In this document: piece after piece, positions 10,501 through 21,238 of the stretch
Position numbering within the stretch: the stretch's first letter is position 1
How the letters are laid out: every line of letters starts with the position of its first letter
Source of the DNA: Onchidella celtica
Lineage: Eukaryota; Mollusca; Gastropoda; Systellommatophora; Onchidiidae
Length of the DNA: 64,000 nt
Assembly: GCA_963931925.1 (NCBI GenBank)
Contig: OZ007579.1
Coordinates: 30,775,519-30,839,518 of the forward strand
Direction of reading: 5' to 3'
The notes under the pieces: model-generated
The model's input: only the letters and a program-made list of their open reading frames with translations
Told to the model about the DNA's origin: nothing
The model's database searches: none
Program-made: the position numbers and the translations under genes

Positions 10501-10910
10501 ATCCGTTAGATCTGGCACAGTAATCATAGAATCTAGATCTAGATCTAGACCCAAGTCTTGAAACAATAATTATAGGCCTAAATGTAGTTAAAATCATGAG
10601 AAAAAATGACTTTATGAAGTGCTAACTATAAAATAAACATAACTGACCCATACGATACATTCCCCATTAGATCTAGTCTAGATCTAATTCTGCGAGTTGT
10701 GAGTTTAAGAAATCATATCGTGAAAATCTTGACCCAGTTTATGTCTCGATTCCGATTAAATTATGACAATAAACTTTTGTAAAACACTGGAATATTTTAT
10801 CAATACCTTTCTATATCAATTGGGAAGCGATGGAAAGTAAGATCGGGTCGCTTTATGCTTGAATTTTTGCAATTTATTGCAGAACACCAGCGACATTGCG
10901 AGTTCGCCAT
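7541..10910 (-). CDS. THAP-domain P-element-type transposase (THAP9-like)
   Basis: Exon 1 is 10807-10910 (34 codons plus 2 bases) and exon 2 is 7541-10049, joined by a GT-AG intron of 757 bp (AG|GTATTG ... TTTTAG|GTGC). The product is about 870 aa; human THAP9 is about 900. The split THAP zinc finger is complete once spliced: C9, C14, C63 and H66, with AVPTLF at 86-91. A basic leucine-rich, coiled-coil-like segment lies at about 155-185. The RNase-H-like core shows FDEMSVK (Asp about 306), CDQGSNN (Asp about 396) and ENLFSVIRGK (Glu about 620), the positions expected for the P-type catalytic acids. No internal stop is seen. The start is the ATG opening MANSQCRWC, 135 bp inside the right terminus. 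No AATAAA was found on this strand before the left end; TATAAA near 7435 is the nearest variant. Expected role: binding the element's ends and cut-and-paste transposition in the nucleus. Confidence 0.94.
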
Positions 10911-11013
10911 CGTAATTTCTGCTTTGCTGTCTGCTATGTTTCTGATCAGCTGTTTGTATTTACCACAGCGACCTCAATTTAGCCGCGCTGACCCAGTTTC
11001 GCGTTTTGGCGGA

Positions 11014-11045
11014 AGTGAACCCTCTCTAAATATCTAAGCTCTCTG
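11014..11045 (-). repeat. Right terminal inverted repeat of the P-type element
   Basis: Perfect inverted partner of 7096-7127, followed directly by the target duplication CTTGTTA at 11046-11052. Confidence 0.95.
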
Positions 11046-11052
11046 CTTGTTA

Positions 11053-12556
11053 TAAGGGCGTGAGGTTACGAATCTGAGTGCAGGGGTTGTTTAAGGATTT
11101 CATGGTCAAGCATGTGAGGCATATGAGCAAACAGGACAGTAAAAAATCGAATGAAAGCATGCCAAAATAAAAATAATAAGAATAATGAAAGATGGGAAAA
11201 AATCCGTACGAAGAAGAAGAAGAAAAAAACATGCACTAAGGACAAAGACTGGTATGGAAAGAAGAAGAATCAACTCTTGAACTTGGTAAATTGGCAAAAA
11301 GAAGATGGACAAAAGACAAATTATTACGAAGGGCAAGTACACTATAAAACATTAGACCTAATTAAAACAACCTTAACAATGACAGTTCAAACATTGCTTA
11401 TGAAACACATGAGGCTTAACTTTAGCAGTAAGTGAGTTCAGGTTTTTTTTCTGTTCCTCTTTAATCCAACTCTAGTGAAGGATTGGTGGAAAAAAAAACA
11501 AAACACAAACAATCATCTGGTCTAGATGTCGGTTATAGGCTGACACATTATGTCAATGCCATTAAAAAGGCATGAATGGGACCTAAATGCTGTTCGCAAG
11601 TAGAAATCTTGACTAGACTAGATTTAGCAAAGTAATTATCCTTAGATCAACGAAATGAATGTTATTGTTACTTTTTACCGGTCATGATCTTTAGGAAATC
11701 TAAAGAAGGAAAGATTCGGATGATTCTGTCTTGAATTAATGCATCCGATAGCTCCACAGTGTTGACTTTTTGAGCGCCTCTTTGTATCAGAAGTCGCCAT
11801 TGTTAACACAGCAGTGCCTGACTGTCCGCGCATTCGCGTAGGGTGCGCCGGGGGCGAGCAAGGACGCTATTTTCGGGGAATGGATCATCTAGGTATTCCA
11901 CGATCTACGGTGTCATTAAGTGTTTCTTGGGTAACCTTCGGGGGGGGGGGGGCGGCCCCCGCCTATGGAGTGGTTGCCTGGCCTGGAGAACGTTTGATCC
12001 AGGGAGTGTTCTGGGAGACCTAGGTCGGGGAGGGGAGGGTCATTTCCAGTGCAGCCCCGTTGTAAGTAAGAGGTGTGACCGTCTGGCGAATCGGTCGATG
12101 GGGGCGGACAGAGAGCCCCCTGTAACATGTGAGGGACAATAGAAACACAAACCAGCATAAGAATGCTAAAGGCTAGCACCACTCTTAAAACACTCAAGCA
12201 AACTAATTCAACCAATCAATCCGAATCGGTGGAACCTACAACAGTAACAATAGCACAGTGGCATAGGCCTTCGTGCACTTTGTTTGTTTTGTTTTGTTAC
12301 TGGTTAGGATTAATAACTGATGACGAAAAAACCTTTGATAGCGATGATGCCACTCGGGTGACGGCTTGGTTTAACCACGTCACTTAAAAGTTTTGAGAGA
12401 CGAACTGAAAAGATCGATTAATTATTCCGAAAGAAAAATTTGACGATATGTAACAAAGTTGTGCGTTCGGGAAAACATTATTAATAATGTTATTTCATGA
12501 TCCGAGTGTCACTAGCAATCTGAGTATTCCCTCACAGCTTCGTTGGTTGCACTGGC

Positions 12557-12558
<2 letters not shown>
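11053..12558. other. No gene seen; A-rich and G-run sequence
   Basis: Includes an A/G-rich patch near 11200-11290, the 27-bp block 11881-11907 (inverted match to 6746-6772) and a G run at about 11940-11951. No frame is convincing. Confidence 0.5.
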
Positions 12559-12856
<298 letters not shown>

Positions 12857-13196
12857 GGCAGTATGGGAAAAACTTACTTCGATGAAAAATGGGTAAACTT
12901 CTGAAGTCGGCGAAACAGATATTAAATAAATTTCTCACCTGCAACCAATATTCTAGAGTGCACCTTTGACGTGATGAACATTGTTTTAACTTAACGAGTG
13001 GTCAATAAACCAGAATGATTTTAATGATACCGACCAGGACGGACATGTTTTCACAGGCCCAACCCAGTGGAGGATAATTCTTAGCGAATGGACGGACATT
13101 AAGACGTCTTGTCTATTGATTTCCAAGTTTATCTTCGACTGTATGGTTCAGTATATTAAATTTCAAATCAAGAGAGTAGATCTTCTGGTTGTTTGG
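12857..13196. other. Spacer between microsatellites
   Basis: Unique-looking sequence; nothing recognised. Confidence 0.5.
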
Positions 13197-13197
13197 A

Positions 13198-13228
<31 letters not shown>

Positions 13229-13240
13229 TACATACACATA
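13197..13240. repeat. (CA)n microsatellite
   Basis: A CA run that degrades into CATA repeats, immediately before the purine array. Confidence 0.95.
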
Positions 13241-13250
13241 CACTCAAATA

Positions 13251-16200
13251 ACAAGAAGAGGAGGTAGAAGAAGGAAGAAGGAGCCAGAGAAGGTGGCAGA
13301 AGAAGAAAAAGAAGAAGAGGAAGAGGAAGAAAAAGAAGAAGGAGGAAGAAAGAGCTATAAAGAAGAGGAAGAGGTAAAAGAGAAGAAGGAGCTGTAGAAG
13401 AAGAGGAAGAAGAAGAAAATGCAGAAGAAGAGGAAGAAGTAAGAGCTGTAGAAGAAGAAGAAGAAGAAAGAGCTGTAGAAGAAGAAGAAGAACATGCAGA
13501 AGAAGAAGAAGTAGATGCAGAAGAAGAAGAAGAAGATGCAGAAGAAGAAGAAGGAGATGCAGAAGAAGAAGAAGAACATGCAGAAGAAGAAGAAGAAGTA
13601 AGAGCTGTAGAAGAAGAAGAAGAAGAAAGAGCTGTAGAAGAAGAAGAAGAACATGCAGAAGAAGAAGAAGGAGATGCAGAAGAAGAAGAAGAAGATGCAG
13701 AATAAGAAGAAAGAGCTGTAGAAGAAGAAGAAGAACATGCAGAAGAAGAAGAAGAAGTAAGAGCTGTAGAAGAAGAAGAAGAAGAAAGAGCTGTAGAAGA
13801 AGAAGAAGAAGAAAGAGCTGTAGAAGAAGAAGAAGAACATGCAGAAGAAGAAGAAGGAGATGCAGAAGAAGAAGAAGAAGATGCAGAAGAAGAAGAAGGA
13901 GATGCAGAAGAAGAAGAAGAAGATGCAGAAGAAGAAGAAGAAGAAAGAGCTGTAGAAGAAGAAGAAGAACATGCAGAAGAAGAAGAAGAAGAAAGAGCTG
14001 TAGAAGAAGAAGAAGAAGATGCAGAAGAAGAAGAAGAAGAAAGAGCTGTAGAAGAAGAAGAAGAACATGCAGAAGAAGAAGAAGAAGAAAGAGCTGTAGA
14101 AGAAGAAGAAGAACATGCAGAAGAAGAAGAAGAAGAAAGAGCTGTAGAAGAAGAAGAAGAACATGCAGAAGAAGAAGAAGAAGAAAGAGCTGTAGAAGAA
14201 GAAGAAGAAGATGCAGAAGAAGAAGAAGGAGATGCAGAAGAAGAAGAAGAAGATGCAGAAGAAGAAGAAGAAGATGCAGAAGAAGAAGAAGAAGAAAGAG
14301 CTGCAGAAGAAGAAGAAGAAGAAGAAGAAAGAGCTGTAGAAGAAGAAGAAGAACATGCAGAAGAAGAAGAAGAAGAAAGAGCTGCAGAAGAAGAAGAAGA
14401 AGAAGAAGAAAGAGCTGTAGAAGAAGAAGAAGAAGAAGAGAGAGCTGTAGAAGAAGAAGAAGAAGAGAGAGCTGTAGAAGAAGAAGAAGAAGAGAGAGCT
14501 GTAGAAGAAGAAGAAGAAGAAGAAGAGAGAGCTGTAGAAGAAGAAGAAGAAGAAGAAGAGAGAGCTGTAGAAGAAGAAGAAGATGCAGAAGAAGAAGAAG
14601 AAGAAGAAAGAGCTGTAGAAGAAGAAGAAGAAGAAAAAGAAGAATGTAGAAGAAGAAGAAGAAGAAGAGAGAGCTGTAGAAGAAGAAGAAGAAGAAGAGA
14701 GAGCTGTAGAAGAAGAAGAAGAAGAAGAGAGAGCTGTAGAAGAAGAAGAAGAAGAAGAAGAGAGAGCTGTAGAAGAAGAAGAAGAAGAAGAGAGAGCTGT
14801 AGAAGAAGAAGAAGAAGAAGAAGAGAGAGCTGTAGAAGAAGAAGAAGAAGAAGAAGAGAGAGCTGTAGAAGAAGAAGAAGAAGAAGAGAGAGCTGTAGAA
14901 GAAGAAGAAGAAGAAGAAGAGAGAGCTGTAGAAGAAGAAGAAGAAGAAGAGAGAGCTGTAGAAGAAGAAGAAGAAGAAGAAGAGAGAGCTGTAGAAGAAG
15001 AAGAAGAAGAAGAAGAGAGAGCTGTAGAAGAAGAAGAAGAAGAAGAGAGAGCTGTAGAAGAAGAAGAAGAAGAAGAAGAGAGAGCTGTAGAAGAAGAAGA
15101 AGAAGAAGAGAGAGCTGTAGAAGAAGAAGAAGAAGAAGAGAGAGCTGTAGAAGAAGAAGAAGAAGAAGAAGAGAGAGCTGTAGAAGAAGAAGAAGAAGAG
15201 AGAGCTGTAGAAGAAGAAGAAGAAGAAGAAGAGAGAGCTGTAGAAGAAGAAGAAGAAGAAGAGAGAGCTGTAGAAGAAGAAGAAGAAGAAGAAGAGAGAG
15301 CTGTAGAAGAAGAAGAAGAAGAGAGAGCTGTAGAAGAAGAAGAAGAAGAGAGAGCTGTAGAAGAAGAAGAAGAAGAAGAGAGAGCTGTAGAAGAAGAAGA
15401 AGAAGAGAGAGCTGTAGAAGAAGAAGAAGAAGAGAGAGCTGTAGAAGAAGAAGAAGAAGAAGAAGAGAGAGCTGTAGAAGAAGAAGAAGAAGAGAGAGCT
15501 GTAGAAGAAGAAGAAGAAGAGAGAGCTGTAGAAGAAGAAGAAGAAGAAGAAGAGAGAGCTGTAGAAGAAGAAGAAGAAGAAGAAGAGAGAGCTGTAGAAG
15601 AAGAAGAAGAAGAAGAAGAGAGAGCTGTAGAAGAAGAAGAAGAAGAAGAGAGAGCTGTAGAAGAAGAAGAAGAAGAAGAGAGAGCTGTAGAAGAAGAAGA
15701 AGAAGAAGAGAGAGCTGTAGAAGAAGAAGAAGAAGAAGAGAGAGCTGTAGAAGAAGAAGAAGAAGAAGAGAGAGCTGTAGAAGAAGAAGAAGAAGAAGAG
15801 AGAGCTGTAGAAGAAGAAGAAGAAGAAGAGAGAGCTGTAGAAGAAGAAGAAGAAGAAGAGAGAGCTGTAGAAGAAGAAGAAGAAGAAGAGAGAGCTGTAG
15901 AAGAAGAAGAAGAAGAAGAAGAGAGAGCTGTAGAAGAAGAAGAAGAAGAAGAAGAGAGAGCTGTAGAAGAAGAAGAAGAAGAAGAGAGAGCTGTAGAAGA
16001 AGAAGAAGAAGAAGAGAGAGCTGTAGAAGAAGAAGAAGAAGAAGAGAGAGCTGTAGAAGAAGAAGAAGAAGAAGAGAGAGCTGTAGAAGAAGAAGAAGAA
16101 GAAGAGAGAGCTGTAGAAGAAGAAGAAGAAGAAGAGAGAGCTGTAGAAGAAGAAGAAGAAGAAGAAGAGAGAGCTGTAGAAGAAGAAGAAGAAGAGAGAG

Positions 16201-18318
16201 CTGTAGAAGAAGAAGAAGAAGAGAGAGCTGTAGAAGAAGAAGAAGAAGAAGAAGAGAGAGCTGTAGAAGAAGAAGAAGAAGAAGAAGAGAGAGCTGTAGA
16301 AGAAGAAGAAGAAGAGAGAGCTGTAGAAGAAGAAGAAGAAGAAGAAGAGAGAGCTGTAGAAGAAGAAGAAGAAGAAGAAGAAGAAGAGAGAGCTGTAGAA
16401 GAAGAAGAAGAAGAAGAAGAGAGAGCTGTAGAAGAAGAAGAAGAAGAGAGAGCTGTAGAAGAAGAAGAAGAAGAGAGAGCTGTAGAAGAAGAAGAAGAAG
16501 AAGAAGAGAGAGCTGTAGAAGAAGAAGAAGAAGAAGAGAGAGCTGTAGAAGAAGAAGAAGAAGAAGAAGAAGAGAGAGCTGTAGAAGAAGAAGAAGAAGA
16601 AGAAGAGAGAGCTGTAGAAGAAGAAGAAGAAGAGAGAGCTGTGGAAGAAAAAGAAGAAGAAGAGAGAGCTGTAGAAGAAGAAGAAGAAGAAGAAGAGAGA
16701 GCTGTGGAAGAAAAAGAAGAAGAAGAGAGAGCTGTAGAAGAAGAAGAAGAAGAAGAAGAGAGAGCTGTAGAAGAAGAAGAAGAAGAAGAGAGAGCTGTAG
16801 AAGAAGAAGAAGAAGAAGAGAGAGCTGTAGAAGAAGAAGAAGAAGAAGAGAGAGCTGTAGAAGAAGAAGAAGAAGAAGAGAGAGCTGTAGAAGAAGAAGA
16901 AGAAGAAGAGAGAGCTGTAGAAGAAGAAGAAGAAGAAGAGAGAGCTGTAGAAGAAGAAGAAGAAGAAGAGAGAGCTGTAGAAGAAGAAGAAGAAGAAGAG
17001 AGAGCTGTAGAAGAAGAAGAAGAAGAAGAGAGAGCTGTAGAAGAAAAAGAAGAAGAAGAGAGAGCTGTAGAAGAAGAAGAAGAAGAAGAGAGAGCTGTAG
17101 AAGAAGAAGAAGAAGAAGAGAGAGCTGTAGAAGAAGAAGAAGAAGAAGAGAGAGCTGTAGAAGAAGAAGAAGAAGAGAGAGCTGTAGAAGAAGAAGAAGA
17201 AGAAGAAGAGAGAGCTGTAGAAGAAGAAGAAGAAGAAGAAGAGAGAGCTGTAGAAGAAGAAGAAGAAGAAGAAGAAGAGAGAGCTGTAGAAGAAGAAGAA
17301 GAAGAAGAAGAGAGCTGTAGAAGAAGAAGAAGAGAGAGCTGTAGAAGAAGAAGAAGAAGAAGAAGAGAGCTGTAGAAGAAGAAGAAGAGAGAGCTGTAGA
17401 AGAAGAAGAAGAGAGAGCTGTAGAAGAAGAAGAAGAAGAGAGAGCTGTAGAAGAAGAAGAAGAAGAAGAAGAAGAAGAGAGAGCTGTAGAAGAAGAAGAA
17501 GAAGAAGAAGAGAGAGCTGTAGAAGAAGAAGAAGAAGAGAGAGCTGTAGAAGAAGAAGAAGAAGAAGAAGAGAGAGCTGTAGAAGAAGAAGAAGAAGAAG
17601 AAGAGAGAGCTGTAGAAGAAGAAGAAGAAGAAGAAGAGAGAGCTGTAGAAGAAGAAGAAGAAGAAGAAGAGAGAGCTGTAGAAGAAGAAGAAGAAGAAGA
17701 AGAGAGAGCTGTAGAAGAAGAAGAAGAAGAAGAAGAGAGAGCTGTAGAAGAAGAAGAAGAAGAAGAGAGAGCTGTAGAAGAAGAAGAAGAAGAAGAGAGA
17801 GCTGTAGAAGAAGAAGAAGAAGAAGAGAGAGCTGTAGAAGAAGAAGAAGAAGAAGAGAGAGCTGTAGAAGAAGAAGAAGAAGAAGAGAGAGCTGTAGAAG
17901 AAGAAGAAGAAGAGAGAGCTGTAGAAGAAGAAGAAGAAGAAGAAGAGAGAGCTGTAGAAGAAGAAGAAGAAGAAGAAGAGAGAGCTGTAGAAGAAGAAGA
18001 AGAAGAAGAAGAAGAGAGAGCTGTAGAAGAAGAAGAAGAAGAAGAAGAAGAGAGAGCTGTAGCAGAAGAAGAAGAGAGAGCTGTAGAAGAAGAAGAAGAG
18101 AGAGCTGTAGAAGAAGAAGAAGAAGAAGAAGAGAGAGCTGTAGAAGAAGAAGAAGGAAGAAGAAGAGAGAGCTGTAGAAGAAGAAGAAGAACATGCAGAA
18201 GAAGAAGAAGAAGAGAGAGCTGTAGAGAAAGAAGAAGAACATGCAGAAGAAGAAGAAGAACATGCAGAAGAAGAAGAAGAACATGCAGAAGAAGAAGAAA
18301 GAGCTGTAGAAAAGAAGC
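13251..18318 (+). repeat. 5-kb purine (GAA)n minisatellite
   Basis: About 5.07 kb made of units (GAA)n followed by GAGAGAGCTGTA, with n mostly 4-9, giving unit lengths of about 24-39 bp that change in steps of three. The plus strand is almost wholly purine apart from the CTGT of each unit. Two unit types occur: the GAGAGAGCTGTA type fills the centre (about 14.4-18.1 kb), and a variant with GAACATGCA or GATGCA is found at both edges (13.4-14.4 kb and 18.19-18.3 kb). The minus strand stays open in two frames for more than 5 kb (Phe/Leu/Ser repeats) only because TTC-type repeats cannot make stops. I do not call a protein here. Long GAA tracts are known to form triplex DNA. Confidence 0.97.
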
Positions 18319-18319
18319 A

Positions 18320-20019
18320 ACAACAACAAAACTTAAAATCACCTCCAACATGTCCTGAGTGGAAAGAGATTTTTTTTTCTTTTTTCTTTCTAAATATCTC
18401 TACAGTGAATAATTACATGTACATGTATATATGTATCTATTTACCAACAGAACAACCGGTACTGACTATAGTACAGTTTGTATGCTGTCTTTGTCTCTGC
18501 AAAAATTTATTTAACAAAACAAAACAGATCCCCCCCCCCCCCCACCACCACTCCCGCCCCCTTTATAAAAACTATAATAATGACTTTGTTTAGGTTTCTT
18601 GTGCAAATTATTGAGTCAGTTATTGTTATAAGAATTGATAAGATAAGATAGGCCCTACATGTATAACTTTCTTATCCTGTTGTCAGGAAATTTTGCTGTC
18701 ACAGCATCAGTAACAGCTAGCTCTAAATTAAATACAACAACAAAGGCATACAGTATACAGGTCTCCAACGCAAACTGCACACACGCCCATTGCTCATACA
18801 ACATTACCAGTAAATTCGAACATCACTCACAGTCACATACACACACACAGTGACTGTCAGAACAGTCAGTTCGAAAACTAACAACAACATACCACATCAG
18901 GAAAATATTCGAATGGCGGATGGCCACCTATGGAAACTAAAGTGTACATAAGCAGCGTGGCTACATTCTATGTAATCTGTCTTACTCCGACGTCCTCTTG
19001 GAGTTTGCTGGCATGTATTTGCCTCTACACATGTTTACCTCATACATCCAATTCATTTAACCGTTCTATGTAAGTATAACTTGTCGGCTCCAGTTACAGG
19101 CAGTAAAAGAACTCAGATGTGTAAATTTGGTGATTTGCCGTGCATTTCAATTTCTATGTGTAAGGGGATCACCGAACCTGAAGTGGCCCGGGCGCGTGAT
19201 TTTTTTTTTCGTACTCACTTTACCAAATTCAGGAGTGGGGCAGCAACATGCCCCCAAACATAGGTCATCGGCTAAGGGATATCTCGTCCTACCGAACACT
19301 GAATCAGGGTCCACAAAAAAGGTGCCCCCACAATAAATGAGAAAATTAAAGTACTTGCTGCACTGATATAGAACTCGTTTGGTTATTTTTTTAATTTTTT
19401 TTTTGGTTTGTTTAGTTGTTGTTGTCCGGCCCTGGTTAAATCCATCAGGAGATTGGGGGTTTTTTTTTGGGAGGGGGGGGGGAGGTTTAATTCGCTACGG
19501 GTCTGAATAGGTTCACAGGTTTAATGATAAATAAGAATACTGTTTATGGGCAAACACCTGCCAAGCCACGAACGACAGCTGGTCTATTGGAAGTGTACAG
19601 ACATTTTAATTCCTCACACAAATTAATTATTGCTGCTTTTGACCGGCGGGAGGAGAATCTTTAGACATTTAGTACTTGACATTTGTGGGCTCTTATTTTT
19701 TTTCATGATACTGTCTTACAGGTTTATTACCAACAGCTGCTAACCGTCTTACAGGCAAATATAGCTATTTTTTGTGACTTTAGTACTCTTAACAATAGGG
19801 TCTTCAGTTAGCAATCACAATATGGAAAAGTCAGTATTCACCAGCCAGTGCAGGGCCGTAATAGGCTTTATACACGTTTCTCTGTGACGTCACCAAAGAG
19901 TGGCATTGCATTGAATATACTCAGACATGCCATCGGCTCTAATGGCGAGTCTGTGTTTCTTGGAATTGAGCATTTTTTACAGCCAATCAGAACATAACAC
20001 ACTTTGCTGGGCATTGATA
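18320..20019. other. No gene seen
   Basis: AT-rich with a C run at about 18530-18543 and a G run at about 19470-19482. Several TACATGTA words near 18415. No exon or element end is recognised. Confidence 0.5.
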
Positions 20020-20375
20020 TTAGATCTTTATTTTAGGGGGTTCGCTGTTCTTGGCATTTAGACCTCTCTTTCCTTGTTGTGTATTTTTCTTGTTCTTGTT
20101 TTTGTATGTTTTTTTGGCAGGGATTAGATTTTTTTTCTTAATTTTGTCCGGGCATCCAGCTTTGTTAGGCCCGGTCTTCTCAATTTTCGGCTGCCAAGGT
20201 ATCTTTAACGTGCGCAACGGGCACACGGGGCCCTCCGAGTTTTTTGTCTTTATCCAAGAAGGCTAGGCGCTCGATCCTACCTACCATAGCATCAGGGACA
20301 GGATTTTCTTCCCCCCCCCCCCCCAAATTTCCAAGGTGCCTGCAGAGAGTGGGAATCCAACCCTGTATCTTCGGC
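20020..20375 (-). mobile_element. tRNA-derived SINE copy, 5' truncated
   Basis: Aligns along most of its length with the SINE at 51964-52424: the 3' end (AATAAAGATC on the minus strand), the block with ACGTTAAAGATACC, and a B-box-like GGTTGGATTCC near 20358 on the minus strand. The A-box part of the tRNA-like head is missing. A C run at about 20310-20325 interrupts it. I see no target duplication. Confidence 0.75.
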
Positions 20376-21238
20376 AATTTGCATTATTTTTCTATACTAT
20401 GATAACTTGTAAACCCCCCCCCCCACCCCATCAAACTACCGAAAAACGGCACCGTAGAGAAACCTTTTTTTTTGTTGTAGCAACACGGACAGGAAAATCT
20501 GGGAATCTTAGACTATATAACACAGCATGGAAAAGGTATGTATAAGTGCTCACTTTTGAGAATTGTCCTCACTTAGGATAATATGAATTGTGGGTACAAT
20601 TTCATGGGTGAACTAGCAAACATCATTTTTTCCTTTTTTTTTTTTTTTTTTACATGAATTCAGGTGGAAACCCACATTTCTAGTTGTGATTGTCTTGGAG
20701 TCACCGGCGTAAGATTTGCAGTCCTTGTCATTTAAATTAATAAGTTATAGCCCTCCAACAGATCAAGAAAATCTTTCATTCCTTAGTGACCTTTGTTGTC
20801 ATATTGTTCTCAAGTAAAACCCGGGAGCTATCTAAAACCTTTTATTTTATTAATGTCGCAAAACTCCACCACGATGATAGAAAATGAGGGAATTTTAAGA
20901 AATCTATTTTCTTATAGGAGTATTACTTACATCTCGATCCCTATTCTCCTCGAACGACCAAAACAAGAATGGCTGTTTTCTTTCACTGAAACTGATTCAG
21001 ATTGTCCTTTCTTTTCCTTTGCGTTTTAATCATATCGTTTCTGTATTATTTCTTACGCGAGGCTTTGCTACATAGGGGCCCTACACATTTTCTTTTTTCT
21101 TGTTTTGACACTGTTTAACTCCGGTAAGCCTATCTGGCGAAAACATTCTCATTTCTCGGAGTGAAAACCTGGCGGGGTGAATAAGAATTCATAGTTTCCC
21201 TTTCAGAAGAGCATTTCCGGTTTAGAGACAAGGTCAAG
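20376..21238. other. Upstream region of UQCRB; no other gene seen
   Basis: A/T-rich. A segment at about 21010-21072 resembles 38808-38865 and is probably a shared repeat. The last few hundred bases must hold the UQCRB promoter and 5' leader; no TATA box is obvious. Confidence 0.5.

Larger units (their letters stand above)
7096..11045 (-). mobile_element. Whole P-element-type DNA transposon with THAP transposase
   Basis: The element is 3,950 bp. Its ends are a perfect 32-bp terminal inverted repeat (7096-7127 and 11014-11045) starting CAGAGAGCTTAG. It is flanked by the direct repeat CTTGTTA at 7089-7095 and 11046-11052, a 7-bp target duplication (the P superfamily normally gives 8 bp). Inside the ends lies a second inverted pair, AGGTCGCTGTGGTAAA, at 7193-7208 and 10959-10974, recalling the subterminal inverted repeats of Drosophila P. 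One two-exon gene on the minus strand fills the element. Perfect inverted repeats, a perfect duplication and an unbroken frame all point to a recent insertion that may still be autonomous. Confidence 0.95.

Noticed and set aside
16641-17375. Plus-strand frame encoding Glu-rich repeats (EEEEEERAV).
   Set aside because: Only one stretch of the same minisatellite; it starts and stops inside the array and has no flanking coding sequence.
13113-18351. Two 1,700-residue minus-strand open frames (Phe/Leu/Ser repeats).
   Set aside because: They are forced by the TTC-rich strand, which cannot make stop codons; there is no domain, and neighbouring frames are equally open.
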